DNA of 64,000 nucleotides, taken from assembly GCA_032718475.1 (NCBI GenBank), contig JAUCBJ010008636.1, forward strand, positions 1 through 64,000, written 5' to 3'. The position numbers and the translations under genes were made by a program. Position 1 is the first letter of the stretch. Each line of letters begins with the position of its first letter. The notes under the pieces were generated by a model, which was not told the DNA's origin, ran no database searches, and saw only the letters and a program-made list of their open reading frames with translations. The stretch comes from Nemertoderma westbladi. Taxonomy: Eukaryota; Xenacoelomorpha; Nemertodermatida; Nemertodermatidae. Shown piece by piece: positions 11,510 through 23,064 of the stretch.

Positions 11510-11900
11510 ATTTTAGAAACCAGACAGAAAAACAGACAGAACGACTGACAGAGAGACAGACATACACACAGACTGACATATAGACATACTACTCACAGAG
11601 AGACAGATGGACAGACCGATAAACCATCAAACATACAGACAGCTAGACAGACAGACCCCGACAAACTGTCAGGCATGCAGACAGACAAACAGACAGACAG
11701 CTAGACAGACAGACCCCGACAAACTGTCAGGCATGCAAACAGACAAACAGGCAGACAGACAGACAAACAGCTAGACAGACAGACCCCGACAAACTGTCAG
11801 GCATGCAGACAGACATACAGACAGACAGATAAATAGACAAACAGACAGATATACAGACAGGCAGACAGACAGACGAAGACAGGTAGATAGACATACAAAC
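11510..11900. repeat. ACAGACAG microsatellite with an embedded minisatellite
   Basis: Tetranucleotide cagacaga-type repeats make up the block. Between about 11635 and 11830 a unit of about 65-75 bp containing 'accccgacaaactgtcagg' is repeated three times. The minus-strand ORF across it (SVCLSVCL-type peptide) is a simple-repeat artefact. Confidence 0.8.
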
Positions 11901-12804
11901 AGTTGAAAGAAATGGAACAAAACAGACAGAAAAAACATTCACTATACTGTATTTCTTCATTATTACGTTCCTTTGTCGCAGCGTGTTGCTTTTAAGCAAC
12001 GTGTTGTGAAAACACACAAAATCATAAAATTTTGGTTTTTTGTTATATTTCACAGTATTGACACCATTTTTTCATTAAAATCGTCTGCTCAGTGCAATAA
12101 AGGGTTGGGGGGGGGTGGGTTACCTGAATAACGACACTATATTCCAGGACATGGTGTAGGTATTGTATTTTTTTCGAATCAAAGAGGCTAAAATTAAGAA
12201 GCACAAGCAATGATAGAAAGTTTCAATTAAACAAAACACTTTAAAACGCTTGTAAAATATATATTAAGGCAAAATTTAAGGTTTTGGGTCCGCCCTTACA
12301 TTGACGTTGTTAAATATTTATAGAAAAATACGAGGAGGGGGGGGGGGGCGTCTCCAGAAAATGGCACGGGGCATTGCGTAAGTTTATCATATTTTAGATA
12401 TCACATAATAGATTGTGTTTAATTAACTTTTCGCCATTATTTATATTCGCCATATTACATTGGCAATGTCAATGTAATACATGTACATAGATCTGATAGT
12501 TTGACCTCCCGAGTCAGAATTTTCATTTTCGCTTTTAATGTTTAAGCGTGTAAATAAATATTGCACCAGACGTACTGCAGTTATTTATCTATCTTATATC
12601 GATTAATATAAGATAATAGAACTATGCATGTTACCTTTTTTGTGTACTTTGCATGTTACCATTCATGTTAATTATGCATGTTACCTTTTTGTGTAATTTG
12701 CATGTTACCTTTCCATTGGTAAAATGCAATGTTACCAATTGTAAGGTAACTTGGCAACGATTGCAAAAAATATGTAATAAAATCTGGAATTCGTTGGGCA
12801 ATAC

Positions 12805-13051
12805 CTGAGATTGGGCGTTCGAAAGTTGCATGTGTTTTTACTTCCGCTATATCCATTTATATTTTTTAATAAAGCCCAAAATTCTGGAACATATTTATCT
12901 CTTAAATAGCTGGCCCACAATGCAATATCGATATATAATAATACTAATTTATAGCTATTCATTAATAAACAATGTGTTCCAGAATAATAATTAGAGCTAA
13001 TGGCCTCCGGCGGTTTCAAAAACGTGCCACTTACGAACGCCCATATCCCTG
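12805..13051. repeat. MITE with termini CTGAGATTGGGCGTTCG, copy 2
   Basis: The start CTGAGATTGGGCGTTCG and the end region CGAACGCCCATATCCC are inverted, imperfectly at the outer bases. The interior shares 'ttgcatgt..ttacttccgct' and a 'ttctggaac/gttccagaa' pair with the copy at 9813-10026. It lies just outside the right end of the 2.4-kb element. Confidence 0.55.
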
Positions 13052-14604
13052 CTATTTCGCAACGATATTCAGATTATTTGTAATCCCAGCTAATGCAACT
13101 TTCTTTCGGTATCAACTAACCGCTATAAGGTTAATTAATAACAGCAGTACGACTGGTTCAATATCGACGGAGACACTTTAAACAAACTCTTACCTAAAGA
13201 TTGAGACCGAAAATAGCTGGTCAGTGATTAAAGACATTAATATATTTCTTTTAGGAGATGGTTTTGTTCTGTACTTTTGTTTCGGTGTCTTTATTTTTTA
13301 TAATAGCTAATTAAACTAATTATGACATGATCTATTAAATACATCATCACCATTAATATAAGAACCTTTTTTGCAGGACGGGGACCCCCAGCATCCCCCC
13401 TCCTATTATTTTTCAAATTTCAATAAAATGATACCAAATTTGGTAAAGATATTAGTTCGACTTATTTTAGTCCAAGTCGAATTTTTCCATTTTCAAATTA
13501 TTTAGCTATAACCCGTGAAAAAATGCCTATTTAGCAATATCTAACCATCTCTTTTGGCTTTATTTGTCGTATTTGGAATGTAATTTAGATATTTTTAGAA
13601 CCGCTTTTTTCTGCAATTTCCAAATCTGAAAACCGTTTACAATTTCAGACATAAAAATTATTGATATAAATATAATGTCGATATATTTTTTATTACTAAA
13701 TTCTAAAATATTAATCACGATTAATGAATATATAGGATAGAGAGTTTTAAATGGTCACCTAAATAATAAATAACTAATTAATATTGTAGAATAAAACATA
13801 AAAAATACAAAAATATTAGAATTATGTAGATTTTCATCTCATAAAGTTATGCCTTTGAATTATGATACAGTAATATCTACGGAAGTCATTGGTGATATTG
13901 GAAACGGTTTTCAGATTCACAATTTGCAATATATAATTGATTATAATAATATCTAATTGCAATATTAAAGATAGTTAAGTTACCGGTATTAAATTTTATG
14001 GTCTATTCGTTTTTCTTTTAATTCATAGTTTTATTTTACCAAATTACCTTTTCGCTTCCCATAGCGGAAGGCCTGAAAGTGAAGTTCAAATAAAATTGCA
14101 TCACTGAAAAATGAACCGGGCATGGCCCATGGCCGGTTACAGGTGTCCGTGATGATCTGACCCACACAGCAGTAGTGGTATAGGCCTTCACCGCTACCCG
14201 GTACAGAAAAATCTCCCATTTTATAAGAAAAAAAAAGAATGAAAATTAAAGTAAATAACCCGCCAATAGATGATAAGAATGTTTCACTTGTCGGAATTCC
14301 GAGAGAAACTCAGGGGAAACGGCGATTTTTAGTATGACATTATCTTTTTCATGGAAAACAAATATTGATATTGTAATACAGTTATTATTTTCTCAGGATC
14401 TCTCACTGTATTGTTATGAAGTGGTAAATTAATAAAATTTACCGGGCAAATATCTTAGGTGGTGGACTATTTAACGGAGCATTTCATCCCGTTCTAGAAC
14501 TAGTTCTAATTGATTTGTCCCGATGGTAATAATTATAATTAAATATCCAGTCGTACCACATATCATTCGGTTGGGATAAATATTACATAGTACGTTTATG
14601 TATA
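13052..14604. other. Non-coding, AT-rich
   Basis: No gene or confident repeat is visible. 'gaaaccgttt' and its inverse occur near 13628 and 13900, hinting at a further inverted structure. The ORF at 14031-14219 (-) has no recognisable features. Confidence 0.45.
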
Positions 14605-14608
14605 TTAA

Positions 14609-15314
14609 CCCTATTTTGCCCTGAGGATAATTTTAGAAATTTTTTTGTAATTCATCTTTGAGTCAGATTTGTTTGGAAAACCGGGATTTTGTGACTTTTC
14701 CTAAAATTTAATGGGCTATCCAACACCAAGCAAGCGAGTTTTATATAGAAAATGTTAGTTTTAGTGCTGTGGTCCCTTTCTGGCACCCATCTCCATTATT
14801 TTTCGTGCTACAATTTTCAAAAATTTTTATAGCTCACTAAAATTTATTTTTTGCACAGCGGTTTTTGGGGAAATATGATAATGAAAAATCACCACGAAAT
14901 CAAATTGATTTTATCACCATATGGGTTTTTGAGATGCTGATCACGAATATGACACAGAAAAATATCGTACCTTGTTGAATACAGCATTTTTGGATACATG
15001 TTAGTCAATGTGCTCCACAAAAAGTACAAGTACAGTAGCACAAATATGATAACAAAAATCATTACCAAATCAACCTGATTTTATGACATTAGGTGTTTTC
15101 TTGGACGCTGATCACGAATATGACACTCAAAAATATCGTATTACCGAACCAAATTCGATTTTCGCCGTCTGAAATGTTATGCTACTTGTCCCACCAGACA
15201 AGCACCAAAAATTATAGTAGCGTTAGGCCTACCAAGAATGATTTAATGAGTTATATCGTGATCAGCGACCTCGAAACCCCGAATACCCAGTAAAATAGCC
15301 CGGACCAGATAGGG
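14609..15314. mobile_element. piggyBac-like non-autonomous element, copy 1
   Basis: The element starts CCCTATTTTG and ends CAGATAGGG, and TTAA stands directly outside both ends (14605-14608 and 15315-15318). TTAA target sites with CCCT-type ends are the established signature of piggyBac elements. The 706-bp interior has no transposase; a 66-codon ORF at 15093-15293 shows no transposase features. A relative in the opposite orientation lies at 57444-58168, sharing blocks such as 'atgataatgaaaaatcacca' and 'gctgatcacgaatatga'. Confidence 0.75.
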
Positions 15315-15318
15315 TTAA

Positions 15319-17433
15319 TATATGCTTATTACAGACACTGATAATCAGCTACACTTTTATTAACCTCCCCTTCCAGCAATCAGTTGGCCTTGGCCTATAA
15401 TATCATTTCCATAGTCAATATAATTAATTGTGTTTATTATTTATCGTAATAGCGCAGTTTGTTTTCATATTGCTAACCAGTTATCATTAGTACAGTTGTT
15501 TAATAATATTTAGCTGGTGCGATTTTTTTTGCGAAGATCTTGAAAGTTTGTAAAAATAACCATGGCAACTGAGAAGCAAGGTTCACTTTCATTGTAAAGA
15601 ATCCTTCTACTGTGTGTATAGTAATAATGTGATTCATAAGAACATGTTGTTAATACTAAAAGTGTTAAGAGCCCTTGTAATCAGCTGTTACTTATAACTT
15701 TATTAAACTTTATTATTGTTTGCTATTGAATATCTCCCTGATTATTTATTATGTTTGCAGATTTATATCATTGTGAGGAAAGGTTTGACTATAGGGAGGA
15801 CGTGGGGATCCATTTATTTCCAGTAACACCCCCCCCCCCCCCCCCCCCCCACAGTTATTATAAATTATAATATAGTGGGATAATAAGACTGTGATTATTA
15901 TCATCTTATATTATTATAATAATATTGACGGCCAAGTTCATTAGCCATTGGGGTTGAGCCTTTAAGTAATGGCTGTAGATTGGTAATCAGTTTGGATTGA
16001 AATGCTCTTTGAAGTTAATTTCAGACAAGGCATGAGGTAGTATATCCAGGTTTTCACCAGAACGCAAATGAAAAATTATCAATTTAAGCAAAGGAGCAGG
16101 TTACAGTGTTACGTTATTCTAACCAAAACAATAAACGAAACTCAATAATTCCGGTTACAGTTTTATTTTTGATTTTGGTAGTAATCAGCTGTTATTTGCG
16201 TCGATTTCTCCTGGAGAGGGATGAATTTTTATTGATTCAAATGTCCCCCCTATCTGCGATTTTGTGTATGATATGAAAATGAATCGAGTATACTAAATAG
16301 ATATTATTCGAAAAGTTAAATATTTTATAACTCCGTAGGTCGAAGAGGATGTTCATATATAACTTTATATGGCGGGTGATAATTATTTTTTGACTGGTGA
16401 TAATTCAGTTTCGTCCATAAGGACACATCATATTCCGTTAGGCCGTTAAGTTCGACCACAATTACCTTTTCACCGACTTTCTGTAAACTGTACCGGTACG
16501 TAACATCCCTTCGTTTGGTTAAGAGTTTGTTTATAGTTTGTGTATTAAGCCAATTATTATAGACTACATAATATGATACCAGCCAAATGATAATAAAATG
16601 CTTTTAAGTGATTAGACAATTAATATCCGATGAGGCTATCGAAACTAAATTGGTAAAAACTTATTAAGTACCTCTTATTGTACAAGTATAATGTTCTAGG
16701 TTATAGGACTTTAAGTTAATGGTTAATAACGCGCCAAACATAATCATAATTATAATTATTATTCTGTCTTATATGACCGTATTATCAACCATATTTTCGC
16801 GACAACTACCTTTCCTGCGGGTGGAGCTATTCACAAGAGCCCCTCTCCAACCCCTAATTAGGTATATTATACTACTGTATTATAGGTATTACTAGGGTCA
16901 TTAATACCTACTACACGTCAGTCGTGAATATTTAATATGATGATAAAGGAAGTGCAGCTGCTGAGTAGTGGAGTGGAAAGTACAGGCAATTATGTATAAC
17001 AAGCCTTCGGCGTGTCAGCTTCAAGCACTACTGCTTGGGATAATAATTAATTACCAAGTGGATTTATCGATGGCCTTACACTTCCAGTAGGATTGGTAGC
17101 GATAACTTCAATTAATTATACCTATTTGTGTAGTCATAAAGTAATATGGGTTTCTTTCCGAACAATTTCATGTATTCGAGGCAATCTATCATAAAACCCA
17201 AGGTAAATTCATAAATCTTAATTCAATCTGTCCTACTTTATAATACGACTAGGACTCCTGATGAAAACGCATACATTTAGTGAGGCCAACTTTCATTAAA
17301 TCGAATTATTGAATGGGAGAATCTTTTAGGCTCGTTAGGCCAAAGAATGCCTGTTTACGGGCTCCCTGAACGGACCTTACTTATCCTTTACCTTTAGGTA
17401 CATTTACTACAACAATAATTATACTTGTTTCAG
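15319..17433. other. Non-coding upstream of the receptor exon
   Basis: The stretch contains a C tract (about 15831-15850) and one copy of the recurrent module at about 16084-16132. I searched it by eye for further receptor exons (transmembrane segments 1-5) and found none. A pyrimidine-rich acceptor (atacttgtttcag) closes it at 17433. Confidence 0.45.
16084..16132 (+). repeat. Recurrent ~50-bp module, single copy (locus F)
   Basis: The sequence carries AAGGAGCAGGTTACAGTG followed after a short variable gap by CTAACCAAAACAATAAACGA. No inverted arms were found around this copy. Confidence 0.7.
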
Positions 17434-17536
17434 GTTGTAAAGATGATGATGTTTGTGGTAATCGCTTTCATGCTTTGTTGGCTCCCCTATCACACTTACT
17501 TCATTCTAACTGCAACTATTTATTCTGCTTGGAATG
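17434..17536 (+). CDS. Tachykinin-receptor-like GPCR, exon with transmembrane segment 6 (partial gene)
   Basis: The exon follows the acceptor tacttgtttcag and ends before the donor g|gttagt. It reads VVKMMMFVVIAFMLCWLPYH and on to SAWN, plus one base of the next codon. VVKMM at the cytoplasmic end of helix 6 and CWLPYH in its middle are hallmarks of tachykinin (neurokinin) receptors among rhodopsin-class peptide receptors. The leftover G joins AA at the start of the exon at 22052 to form one codon, so the phases agree across a 4.5-kb intron. Earlier exons (helices 1-5) are not recognised in the window; they may lie in the unsearched AT-rich DNA upstream or outside it. The protein would be a plasma-membrane Gq-type neuropeptide receptor by family knowledge. 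Confidence 0.85.
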
Positions 17537-18403
17537 GTTAGTCTTTTACTCATTGTTTTACTCTTTTTTTTTATCAGAGAGAAATCGTCTATTAATAAAC
17601 CACAATTATCAATTAACCATGGTACATAGTATTACGAGGTACCTACCAGCACAAGGTAGGTGGTAAGATAGGTGGTAATACACTATGCAATGCACTGCAT
17701 GGCATCCAAATATCGAATAGCTTAGCACGTCCTATTGATATCATCACCTATCATACATTGAATATAGGAAGAGTGTATACTAGAGGGGTCTTAACCGCGA
17801 ATGATAAATCTATCGAAAATAGCCTATCTTTTTTATTGGCCCTTATTCATTTATTTACACGCTGATGTGACCCACTAAGGCCGAAACACGTACGTGGTTT
17901 GGAGAGATATGAATTTCATTATTAAAAATTTAGCGTTTCCTAAATTTGTACACTACCCGGTTAAAAGTACGCATATGTTTGGGATTATATTTAAAATACG
18001 TATAATATAAAATACAGTAAGCTTTTTGGAAATGCAGCTGCCAACACCTTTTTTACCACGACATATCATAGCTATAGCATTGCCGCTCCACAGCAGGAGA
18101 ATATGTATGGCATGGCATACGTGCAATTTACACATACCTTACATTGCACATCATCATTAAGACACACGATTACATATCAGTACATCTCATTGGGGGCAGT
18201 ATGGTATTGTCTTAGCATGGGAGGTACGGCAAGCATATGCGATGGTGTAACATGTCATGTCGTACTGTATTATGGCAAGCCAAACCACAGCATAACGAAA
18301 TGGTGTGATATAACGTGCGTAGCATGTCATGTCACAGCTTGTATGGTTCATGTGAGGCGAGCCACGTAAATCGAGGTGATGCTTAGCGTAGGAGTATAAT
18401 TAC
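17537..18403 (+). other. Intron of the tachykinin-receptor-like gene, 5' part
   Basis: No coding signal is visible. From about 18100 the sequence becomes rich in repeated 'catgtcatg/ggcatgg' words, which recur around 19610, 20810-20890 and in the 19-bp minisatellite further along the same intron. Confidence 0.5.
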
Positions 18404-18622
18404 TGTAGTGGACCCGTCCGTCGTCGTCGAAAACGTTTGAACGCTAATAAGTACAGGTCAATCTTTGATGAAATGGATCCAAACTTGGTACACACGTAGT
18501 CTATAAAAAGTTTAGAAATTCTACACACAGACAGAATTCTATAGTTCATCTGTCGGATGTCTAGATTGTACCTCTACGCAAAGGCTCATTTGGACTTACG
18601 TGCTGCGCGAAGGCCCCACGAA
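18404..18622. repeat. Interspersed repeat of the GTGGGGC family, right-end fragment (copy 3)
   Basis: The segment shares 'ccaaacttggtacaca' and 'agtttagaaatt' with 2915-2965 and ends in 'gctgcgcgaaggccccacg', as does the copy ending at 24385. It is interrupted or terminated by the LINE insertion at 18634. Confidence 0.5.
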
Positions 18623-18633
18623 CGTATCATGTA

Positions 18634-19499
18634 CTACTACTACTACTAGGATCGGCATGCTGCATTGCAGCTGCATTTTTCAGAATGCTGTGCCGGCTTA
18701 TCGACAAAGTTGCACCACCACAACTCCCTATCACCCATGACATTTGCTAGATCATCCGCATCTTCAAGGCCAGTGTCCTTTAATATGCGTCTCAAGAAAG
18801 TTATGGGCGTCCACCATGCTTATTCACTCCATGAGGCTGCCAATGTACAAGATTATGCACTGGCTGATCCTCACGGCGAAAGCAATGTCCTGCAAAGCGG
18901 AGGCGATTTTGTTCTAGTGTCAAGCTTGGAGGAACCAATGAGATACCTCCAATGTTATATAGTGTCTGGTTGGAGATGTGTGCATTGTACTTGACACAAT
19001 GAACCCGGCGTAGCATTCTTGTGAATGTGCCATCCATAGATTTGGTGTCCTCAGCAGTTAGGCCCAGCATGGACTCCCATAGAGAAGTACTGGAACTACT
19101 GCTGCTCTAAATAATCGGACCTTAAGTTTCCGATTAATTCTCGGTGACTTCCAAATCCTGGAAAGCCTATTCAAGGCTGCCCATGCCTTTCCCTTACGTA
19201 TTCGAAGGTCCTCACCTGACTTCCGGATCCATGATCCCAGGTAACAGAAGTCATCCACATGCTCAAGCATACCATCTTTTGAGCTTATGCTCATCCGATC
19301 AGAGACTTGCTGAGGACTTTCAAAGTTAACTGTCAAAATTGTGGTCTTTCTGGAATTAATAAAAAGACCAACACTAGAAGCAGCATGTTCTAATGAGCTG
19401 AGGAGCCGTTGGGCTCCCTCTAGTGATTCTGAGAGTACTCCTAAGTCATCAGCAAAGTCTAGATCAGTTAGGTACAGTACTTGGCAGGATTTCTTCGAC
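18634..19499 (-). mobile_element. 5'-truncated RTE-like LINE with target duplication and short-repeat tail
   Basis: The element is flanked by a perfect 12-bp direct repeat ACGTATCATGTA (18622-18633 and 19500-19511). On the minus strand it ends in a (TAG)n tail (plus-strand ctactactactactag, 18634-18649), the kind of short tandem 3' tail known for RTE/BovB-group LINEs. It is truncated at its 5' end inside the reverse transcriptase domain. It inserted into the intron of the receptor gene, beside a GTGGGGC-family repeat. Confidence 0.85.
18680..19499 (-). pseudogene. LINE reverse transcriptase, C-terminal part, broken
   Basis: The first frame (19499-19058) holds the catalytic-site segment YLTDLDFADDLGVLSES, in which FADD is the reverse transcriptase motif, followed by the typical INSRKTTIL and FCYLGSWI blocks. 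A second frame (19070-18801) continues with RMLRRVHCV and RLRFAGHCFRRED, the usual C-terminal region of RTE-like proteins. A third frame continues with DDLANVMGDRELW (about 18700-18760). At least two frameshifts separate these parts, and the 5' half is missing, so it cannot be active. Confidence 0.8.
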
Positions 19500-19639
19500 A
19501 CGTATCATGTAACAGTTTGGTAATAGTGATAACACGTTATACCGACCAGGGCATGAAAGGACAGATATTGCATGCACATTATTACAACTATATGAAAGAT
19601 AAAATCACGGCATGTCATGGTACATGACATATCGTACCA

Positions 19640-20780
19640 TCCGTGGTACCCGCTTGAAATGTTCATCGCACATGCCAACGTGGGAGCAGGTCTATAACCT
19701 GGTACAGGCACTAGGGAGCAGCCTCCAGGAGACAATCACTGTCTCCTTATCGAAAGACCTCGAGGACACGATGACCGAGTATGTCCTGGAGGCATTGGAG
19801 GGCCATTTAAGGGCCCAACGTTCCGTGACCATCGGAACCCTCACATTTTACAGCCGTCGCCAAGAAGCGCGAGAGAACTTCGAATCTTTTCGGATTGCCC
19901 TAGAGGAGATGGCCGACTTTGCTGAATTATGCGAACAACATTGTCGGCCAACTCAACTCGCTACCCAACTCCTCGCCGGCTTGGGGAAATTCAGGAGGAA
20001 TTATTGAAAATTGTTATACGCCCCCAGTCTAGAGGACTGCGTCCGAATCGCAGATCCAACTCGACTCCAGCAGTTGAAGTGTCGGCTGGCACCATATATG
20101 TTTACCACAATTTCGCGCAAGGGGGTATAACACCGTATTCCAGATGCCCTGAGTCGCGCCCCTGTTACTGATCCCACCATCGATGATATAACAGATGATG
20201 GGAACATGAAGTATTATATCAGGGCAGTACCAGCGCAATTGCCATGATTAACACATACCTGGTCATCGAGAAACTCATATCTTTAGCCAATGCTGACCCA
20301 GACTCTGCGCCACAGGGATGCTACAATCCAAGGATTCCCCCCAACACCCGACACGATCCGTGGGGATGTTCGCCAAGAACTTACGACAGATGCTGACCTC
20401 GTGCTTTATAGCAATTAACTAGTCTTCCCTCACGCCACCCACAATGATACCCTGCGGCACCGTCATGCCAGCCACCAAGGCATTGAAAGAATACACCGCC
20501 AGGCGAGGCAGTGCATTTACTGGCCGGGTCTAACAAATGATGACAAACTAACGGTTTGTCAGTGAATGATTGTCTCACCGGACAACCACGACTACCTCGT
20601 GAACCATTTCTCGACGATGATAACTCCCCAATGCGGCCCTTCGAAAAGGTCTCGGACGATATCTATTTAGTTGGTGGGAAAGACGTTCTGGCCGATACTG
20701 TGGTTGGCGGTTGGCCAGGGGTGTACGCCTTCGGCATTACAATTCTAGTGATAGAGCATTACAGATTAAATAACGTAAGT
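19640..20780 (+). pseudogene. Ty3/gypsy-type LTR retrotransposon relic, internally deleted
   Basis: Three non-contiguous pieces of a gypsy polyprotein are recognisable. A Gag-like piece lies at 19612-20007 (LRAQRSVTIGTLTFYSRRQE, then FESFRIALEEMADFAELC). Around 20140-20200 a frame reading DALSRAPVTDP resembles the end of RNase H. Around 20440-20545 a frame reading HASHQGIERIHRQAR, then YWPGLT, is the integrase zinc-binding region. The stretch RPFEKVSDDIYLVGGKDVL at about 20633-20690 resembles the start of the integrase core. Protease, reverse transcriptase and most of RNase H are missing, and frameshifts separate the pieces. No LTRs were found. It sits in the receptor intron. Confidence 0.7.
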
Positions 20781-21236
20781 AACGGCTTGGAATGATACTG
20801 CATGTTACCTGCTTGGCATGTCACGGAATGGTCATTGGCATCATGTCTTGGAAGTCATACAACAGTATGCCATGACATGGCATGACATCCATGCTATGCA
20901 TTACACTTCGCAGCATAGAAAGGCTCTAAGACAGCAGAGTTGACATTATGATACGTTCTGGCATACAAAGACATAACGGTAACAGCCTTAATACAGTAAC
21001 ATGACAGTAATTTATTATTGGTGTTTTGGGTGAATAAGAAGCTTTGCAAAGCTGTGCCTAATGAAAAATATAATAATATGAAACAAATCATTCTCCTAAA
21101 ACACCGATAATAATAAATTATAAAAATATACCGGTCACATTTCTCTATGTGTGTAACTTTCCTGCCTAAATCAGTAGTTAGAGTGTTAATTAACATATGG
21201 CCGTTATTGTTCATAGTTAAGATACACTACTACCCT
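20781..21236 (+). other. Intron of the tachykinin-receptor-like gene, middle part
   Basis: The stretch holds 'catgacatggcatgacat' words and AT-rich sequence. No gene is visible. Confidence 0.45.
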
Positions 21237-21890
21237 TTCATGGCCTTGGATATGGGACATGGTTTTGGATATGGGATATGGCATTGGATATGGGACATGG
21301 CATTGGATAGATATGGGACATGGTATTATAATATGAGACATGGCATTGGATATGGGACATGTCATTGGATATGGGACATGGCATTGGATATGGGACATGG
21401 CATTGGATATGGGACATGGCATTGGATATGGGACATGGCATTGGATATGGGACATGGCATTGGGTATGAGACATGGCATTGGATAGATATGGGACATGGT
21501 ATTGGAAATATATGGGACATTGCATTGGATAGTTATGGGACATGGCTGGATATGGGGCATGGCATTGGATATGGGACATGGCATTGGATATGGGACATGG
21601 CATTGAATATGATACATGGCATTGGATAGATATGGGACATGGCATTGGATAGATATGGGATATGGAATTGGATAGTTATGGGACATGGCTGGATATGGGG
21701 CATGGCATTGGATATGGGACATGGCATTGTATATGGGACATGGCATTGGATATGGGACATGGTATTGAATATGGGACATGGCATTGAATATGGGACATGG
21801 CATTGGATAGATATGAGACATGGCATTGGATAGTTATGGGACATGGCTGGATATGGGACATGGCATTGGATATGCGACATGGATGACATT
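21237..21890. repeat. 19-bp minisatellite (ggatatgggacatggcatt)n
   Basis: About 34 units of a 19-bp repeat with variants that insert 'aga' (ggatagatatggg) or shorten the unit (ggctggatatggggc). Because 19 is not a multiple of three and the unit lacks stops, several frames stay open on both strands. The long ORFs here (for example 21147-21629 + and 21204-21821 -) are therefore artefacts. The array lies in the receptor intron, 160 bp before the next exon. Confidence 0.95.
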
Positions 21891-22051
21891 TAGTTTAGTT
21901 TATGCCTGGAAACAGATGAACCAACATCGGGGTTGGTTACGAAATCGTGTATGCAATCATTTTAACTGCATTAACCATGAAATTGTTGACTACCCCACCC
22001 CTACAATACTTATAGGTCTAATGTGATGATTTCTGTATTATTATGTTTCAG

Positions 22052-22148
22052 AATTGTGGTACATCACTCATATATTTCTTTCATTGTTCTGGACCGCTAT
22101 GAGTAACTCTGTTATTAATCCAATCATTTACTACGTTATGAATCATAA
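22052..22148 (+). CDS. Tachykinin-receptor-like GPCR, exon with transmembrane segment 7
   Basis: The exon follows acceptor tatgtttcag and precedes donor gtaagt at 22149. It reads LWYITHIFLSLFWTAMSNSV and then INPIIYYVMNHK. NPIIY is the NPxxY motif of helix 7, with the NPIIY variant that tachykinin receptors use, and FWTAMSNS matches their helix 7 pattern (aromatic, W, AMS). Two bases at the start complete a codon begun at 17536 and two bases at the end are completed at 22854, so phases match on both sides. Confidence 0.9.
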
Positions 22149-22853
22149 GTAAGTCATTTTAAATAATTTAATGGAGGTAATTTAATTTTAATTGTTACCG
22201 TTCCTGAACTAGTATAAATAAATGGGTGGGATTCTTGGGAGATGGTAATCTATTTATGTTACATTCTGGAATGTACCAACAGTAGTTTGTACTGTATTAT
22301 ATTACAGAACAAATACGATAACCATCGCACCACTTTGAACCTTTCTGGAGGCACAATGCTTCTCTCAGCTTGAGACATACAGTATTATGCTGCTTCCAGG
22401 GTATGTAGCGGTAACAGGGACCAGTTCAGCATTAACAGTGACACTCCCGGTGACACTCCCAGGACCCTTTTAGAGTACTCATGCTGCAACCAGTAGGAAA
22501 ATAATAACCATACAGTAGTACTGTATGTACAGTTAGTAGGCCTAGATACATTTGTACAGTATAATTATAACGTGCTTGGCCCGCAAAACCGGACATTTAT
22601 CTCGGCCTTACACAGTAAAATTACTGCAACTGAACATAACACAATGGATGAAGATACAGTAGTAGACCTTCTTATGGTGTACCGATAGGCCTGCTGCTGT
22701 ATAGTGCTGTTACCCATAGGCACTGTATTAATTCGTATTTTTGTACCACACGTTCCAAATTTAAAAACTACTACTATAACAACATTATACTAAACAGTAA
22801 GTTGAATGAAAAACTATTAGATTAATCATTTTCATTTTTGATATATTTTTCAG
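22149..22853 (+). other. Last intron of the tachykinin-receptor-like gene
   Basis: This is a 705-bp GT-AG intron (gtaagt...tatttttcag). No other feature is visible apart from scattered tacagtac motifs. Confidence 0.8.
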
Positions 22854-23064
22854 ATTTCGAAACGGATTCCACAAGGCATTCAGGTGGCTGCCCTGCATCC
22901 GATGGGATACAGCTAACTCCGATCTGACGACAGCTAATAAGAAAAGTAAAAAACCAGCAGTGTCAATGAGCTCGATTCCTGCAACCGCCTCAAAAAATAA
23001 CTCTACCGTAATAATGCAATCTAACTCAAGTAATTTCAACGAAAACAAGCAATCTGTTGTTTAA
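22854..23064 (+). CDS. Tachykinin-receptor-like GPCR, last exon (C-terminal tail)
   Basis: The first base completes a lysine codon and the exon continues FRNGFHKAFRWLPCIRWDTA to a TAA at 23062-23064. FR.GF..AFR..PC is the juxtamembrane helix 8 and palmitoylation-cysteine region of tachykinin receptors. The rest of the tail is rich in serine, threonine and asparagine with a KKSKK cluster, suited to kinase and arrestin contacts by analogy with the family. No polyadenylation signal is obvious within the first hundred bases after the stop. Confidence 0.88.

Larger units (their letters stand above)
9741..12169. mobile_element. Putative 2.4-kb non-autonomous element with inverted termini
   Basis: Bases 9741-9782 and 12122-12169 are inverted copies (shared core catgtcctggaatatagt) with two small insertions. 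In both cases a C/G tract lies just inside. The interior has no transposase-like ORF. It holds a MITE (9813-10026), three 'ttgcttttaagcaac' type hairpins (about 10274, 10888 and 11985), Y-rich AT sequence with 'taattaatta' steps, and an acagacag microsatellite. No target duplication is evident. Confidence 0.5.

Noticed and set aside
11727-12053. Minus-strand ORF of the SVCLSVCL type
   Set aside because: It is a translation of the acagacag microsatellite.
21147-21889. Several overlapping repeat-protein ORFs
   Set aside because: A 19-bp repeat without stops keeps all its frames open; no frame is special.
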